NCBI RefSeq assembly: GCF_022346605.1
Contig: NZ_JAKRNT010000010.1
Span: 145,158-209,157 of the forward strand
Direction of reading: 5' to 3'
Length of the DNA stretch: 64,000 nt
Source: Sporosarcina sp. ACRSL
GTDB lineage: Bacteria; Bacillota; Bacilli; Bacillales_A; Planococcaceae
This document shows, one piece after another, positions 62,616-64,000 of this stretch (positions within the stretch are counted from its first letter, which is position 1; the number at the start of each line of letters is the position of its first letter). The notes under the pieces are model-generated. The model was not told where the DNA came from. It worked only from the letters and a program-made list of their open reading frames with translations, and made no database searches. Made by a program: the position numbers and the translations under genes.

Positions 62616-62700
62616 TGGTGGTGGGGGACGGATTCGAACCGCCGAACCCGGAGGGAGCGGATTTACAGTCCGCCGCGTTTAGCCACTTCGCTACCCCACC
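62616..62700 (-). tRNA. tRNA-Tyr (GTA)
   Basis: Acceptor GGTGGGG / CCCCACC, long variable arm, anticodon loop CTGTAAA, encoded CCA. Confidence 0.95.
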
Positions 62701-62710
62701 AAGAGAAGCA

Positions 62711-62783
<73 letters not shown>

Positions 62784-62795
62784 ATAATATTATAA

Positions 62796-62871
62796 TGGTG
62801 GCTCAGGACGGAATCGAACCGCCGACACAAGGATTTTCAGTCCTTTGCTCTACCGACTGAGCTACTGAGCC
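62796..62871 (-). tRNA. tRNA-Phe (GAA)
   Basis: Acceptor GGCTCAG / CTGAGCC, anticodon loop CTGAAAA, encoded CCA. Confidence 0.95.
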
Positions 62872-62879
62872 ACAAATAA

Positions 62880-62955
62880 TGGCGGTCCCGACCGGGATCG
62901 AACCGGCGATCTCCTGCGTGACAGGCAGGCATGTTAACCGCTACACCACGGGACC
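62880..62955 (-). tRNA. tRNA-Asp (GTC)
   Basis: Acceptor GGTCCCG / CGGGACC, anticodon loop CTGTCAC, encoded CCA. Confidence 0.95.
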
Positions 62956-62957
62956 TT

Positions 62958-63019
<62 letters not shown>

Positions 63020-63033
<14 letters not shown>

Positions 63034-63211
63034 ATAATATTAGTTGTAGGAAATTTAAAACCTACGCATTTAGTTAGCTTTGGGACTTTGTTGTAATTTC
63101 CTTTCAGGAAATTACACAAATCACATTCTGCGTGATGTGATTTGCTCCACCCCGCGATAATGTTAGTTGTAGGAAGTTTAAAACCTACACATTTAGTTAG
63201 CTTTGGAACTT
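63020..63211. repeat. 69-bp tandem-spaced duplication of the tRNA-fMet 5' end and its upstream flank
   Basis: 63020-63088 and 63143-63211 are the same except for four bases. The unit includes the first 14 bases of tRNA-fMet (CGCGGGGTGGAGCA on the minus strand) and 55 bp of flank with GTTTTAAA and AGTTAGC. Between the copies are two perfect hairpins, GTAATTTCCT (63093) and AAATCACAT (63118) with their complements. The second copy is a tRNA remnant; there is no other gene in 63034-63223. Confidence 0.88.
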
Positions 63212-63223
63212 CATAAGAAATTA

Positions 63224-63299
63224 TGGTGGAGGATGACGGGTTCGAACCGCCGACCCCCTGCTTGTAAGGCAGGTGCTCTCCCAGCTGAGCTAATCCTCC
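63224..63299 (-). tRNA. tRNA-Val (TAC)
   Basis: Acceptor GGAGGAT / ATCCTCC, anticodon loop CTTACAA, encoded CCA. Confidence 0.95.
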
Positions 63300-63311
63300 G
63301 TGTTAAAATGA

Positions 63312-63383
63312 TGACCCCTACGGGATTCGAACCCGTGTTACCGCCGTGAAAGGGCGGTGTCTTAACCGCTTGACCAAGGGGCC
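63312..63383 (-). tRNA. tRNA-Glu (TTC)
   Basis: Begins GGCCCCTTGGTC, anticodon loop CTTTCAC, CCA not encoded (discriminator A then TCA). Confidence 0.95.
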
Positions 63384-63401
63384 ATATGTAATTTATAAAA
63401 C

Positions 63402-63492
63402 TGGCGGAGAGCAAGGGATTTGAACCCTTGATACGCGGTTAGCGTATACACGATTTCCAATCGTGCTCCTTCGGCCACTCGGACAGCTCTCC
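63402..63492 (-). tRNA. tRNA-Ser (GGA)
   Basis: Acceptor GGAGAGC / GCTCTCC, long variable arm, anticodon loop TTGGAAA, encoded CCA. Confidence 0.95.
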
Positions 63493-63495
63493 AAT

Positions 63496-63570
63496 TGGCT
63501 CCGCAGGTAGGACTCGAACCTACGACCGATCGGTTAACAGCCGATTGCTCTACCACTGAGCTACTGCGGA
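63496..63570 (-). tRNA. tRNA-Asn (GTT)
   Basis: Acceptor TCCGCAG / CTGCGGA, anticodon loop CTGTTAA, encoded CCA. First tRNA after the 5S gene. Confidence 0.95.
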
Positions 63571-63623
63571 ATAATAATGTAATAATAAACTAACTTTACA
63601 TTACAGTCATTTTAGAAATGACA

Positions 63624-63740
63624 GCCCAGCGACGTCTTACTCTCACAGGGGGAAGCCCCCTACTACCATCAGCGCTGAAGAGCTTAACTTCCGTGTTCGG
63701 TATGGGAACGGGTGTGACCTCTTCGCCATCATCACTGGAC
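63624..63740 (-). rRNA. rrf: 5S ribosomal RNA
   Basis: On the minus strand it contains the conserved GAAGAGGTCACACCCGTTCC and CCGAACACGGAAGTTAAGC, with terminal helix CCAGTGATG / CGTCGCTGG closing the ends. A GTCATTT / AAATGAC hairpin lies just after the 3' end. End coordinates are accurate to a few bases. Confidence 0.95.
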
Positions 63741-63890
63741 TATTTTTCACAAGACAAGATTTATTATATCATATCTGGTGAATAAATCAAGCGTTTTTTT
63801 TTCAAAATAAATTATTTTGTTCGCTCAAAACCGGATAAAACCAACATTGTTGCTGAACTTCAAGTTCAACCGTACTAAATCAACTTATAA

Positions 63891-64000
63891 GGTTAAGTCC
63901 TCGATCGATTAGTATCCGTCAGCTGCACGTGTCGCCACGCTTCCACCCCGGACCTATCCACCTCATCTTCTTTGAGGGATCTTACTTACAAATGTAATGG
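63891..64000 (-). rRNA. rrl: 23S ribosomal RNA, 3' end (partial)
   Basis: The minus strand reads CGTGGCGACACGTGCAGCTG and CTAATCGATCGAGGACTTAA before ending, the conserved 23S 3' terminus. The gene continues beyond the window. The spacer to 5S (63741-63890) contains no tRNA, only AT-rich sequence and a GAACTT / AAGTTC inverted repeat. Confidence 0.95.

Overview
The window looks like chromosome of a spore-forming, low-to-moderate-GC Gram-positive of the Planococcaceae/Bacillaceae, most likely Sporosarcina or a close relative. This is inferred from gene content and gene order, not from a search. Supporting signs are hprK, scoC (hpr), prsA, ecsA/ecsB, the yhaM-yhaN-yhaO operon, a YjcZ-type sporulation micropeptide, strong AGGAGG ribosome sites with frequent TTG/GTG starts, and a tRNA cluster in the order of the B. 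subtilis trnD operon. Most genes, including the rRNA operon at the right edge, are on the minus strand. The replication fork therefore probably crosses from right to left (inference).

Layout. 1-7.6 kb: rapZ (partial), a Nudix gene, trxB, a TPR gene, then the compact hprK-lgt-yvoD-ppaX-yvoF operon (carbon-catabolite signalling, lipoprotein maturation, pyrophosphate removal). 7.8-14.9 kb: a signal-less amidase, yvlB, and uvrB-uvrA with an SOS-type box upstream. 15.2-19.2 kb: an IDEAL protein, ecsB/ecsA, hit, trpP behind an apparent TRAP-binding leader, yhaH. 19.2-22.0 kb: an accessory insert with a secreted BNR-repeat protein and a Nudix gene, bounded by dispersed repeats and a 70-bp direct repeat. 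22.0-31.4 kb: scoC, small membrane and sporulation peptides, prsA, the YhaM/N/O nuclease set, and the YhaP/YhaQ ABC system. 31.5-45.3 kb: two XRE-regulator/membrane-protein modules, mgsA, a STAS protein, yhaR, hemZ, yheA, yheB, a VOC protein, an S66 peptidase, a GalT-like protein, a metal-receptor-like protein, a penicillin-recognising membrane protein and a ferritin-like protein. 45.3-52.2 kb: an MFS permease, the heterodimeric multidrug exporter bmrC-bmrD behind a long leader with two upstream ORFs and tandem terminators, and chrA. 52.3-61.7 kb: a CNNM/CBS transporter, yhcX, bdbC plus a thioredoxin-like partner, a pseudouridine synthase, a soluble chemoreceptor, an aldo/keto reductase, trmL, queG and a B3/B4 protein. 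61.8-64 kb: 17 tRNA genes, 5S rRNA and the 3' end of 23S rRNA.

The most unusual signals are non-coding. Three intergenic arrays have an exact 21-bp period, and each lies just beyond an intrinsic terminator of a minus-strand gene. A roughly 125-bp GC-rich dispersed repeat occurs in four copies. The bmrCD leader looks like a ribosome-mediated attenuator. A 9-bp-stem hairpin sits between a perfect Shine-Dalgarno and the start of the CNNM transporter gene. Two XRE modules share the same plan, including an EEE C-terminus whose GAGGAGGAG codons serve as the next gene's ribosome site. No CRISPR array, prophage or complete insertion sequence was seen.
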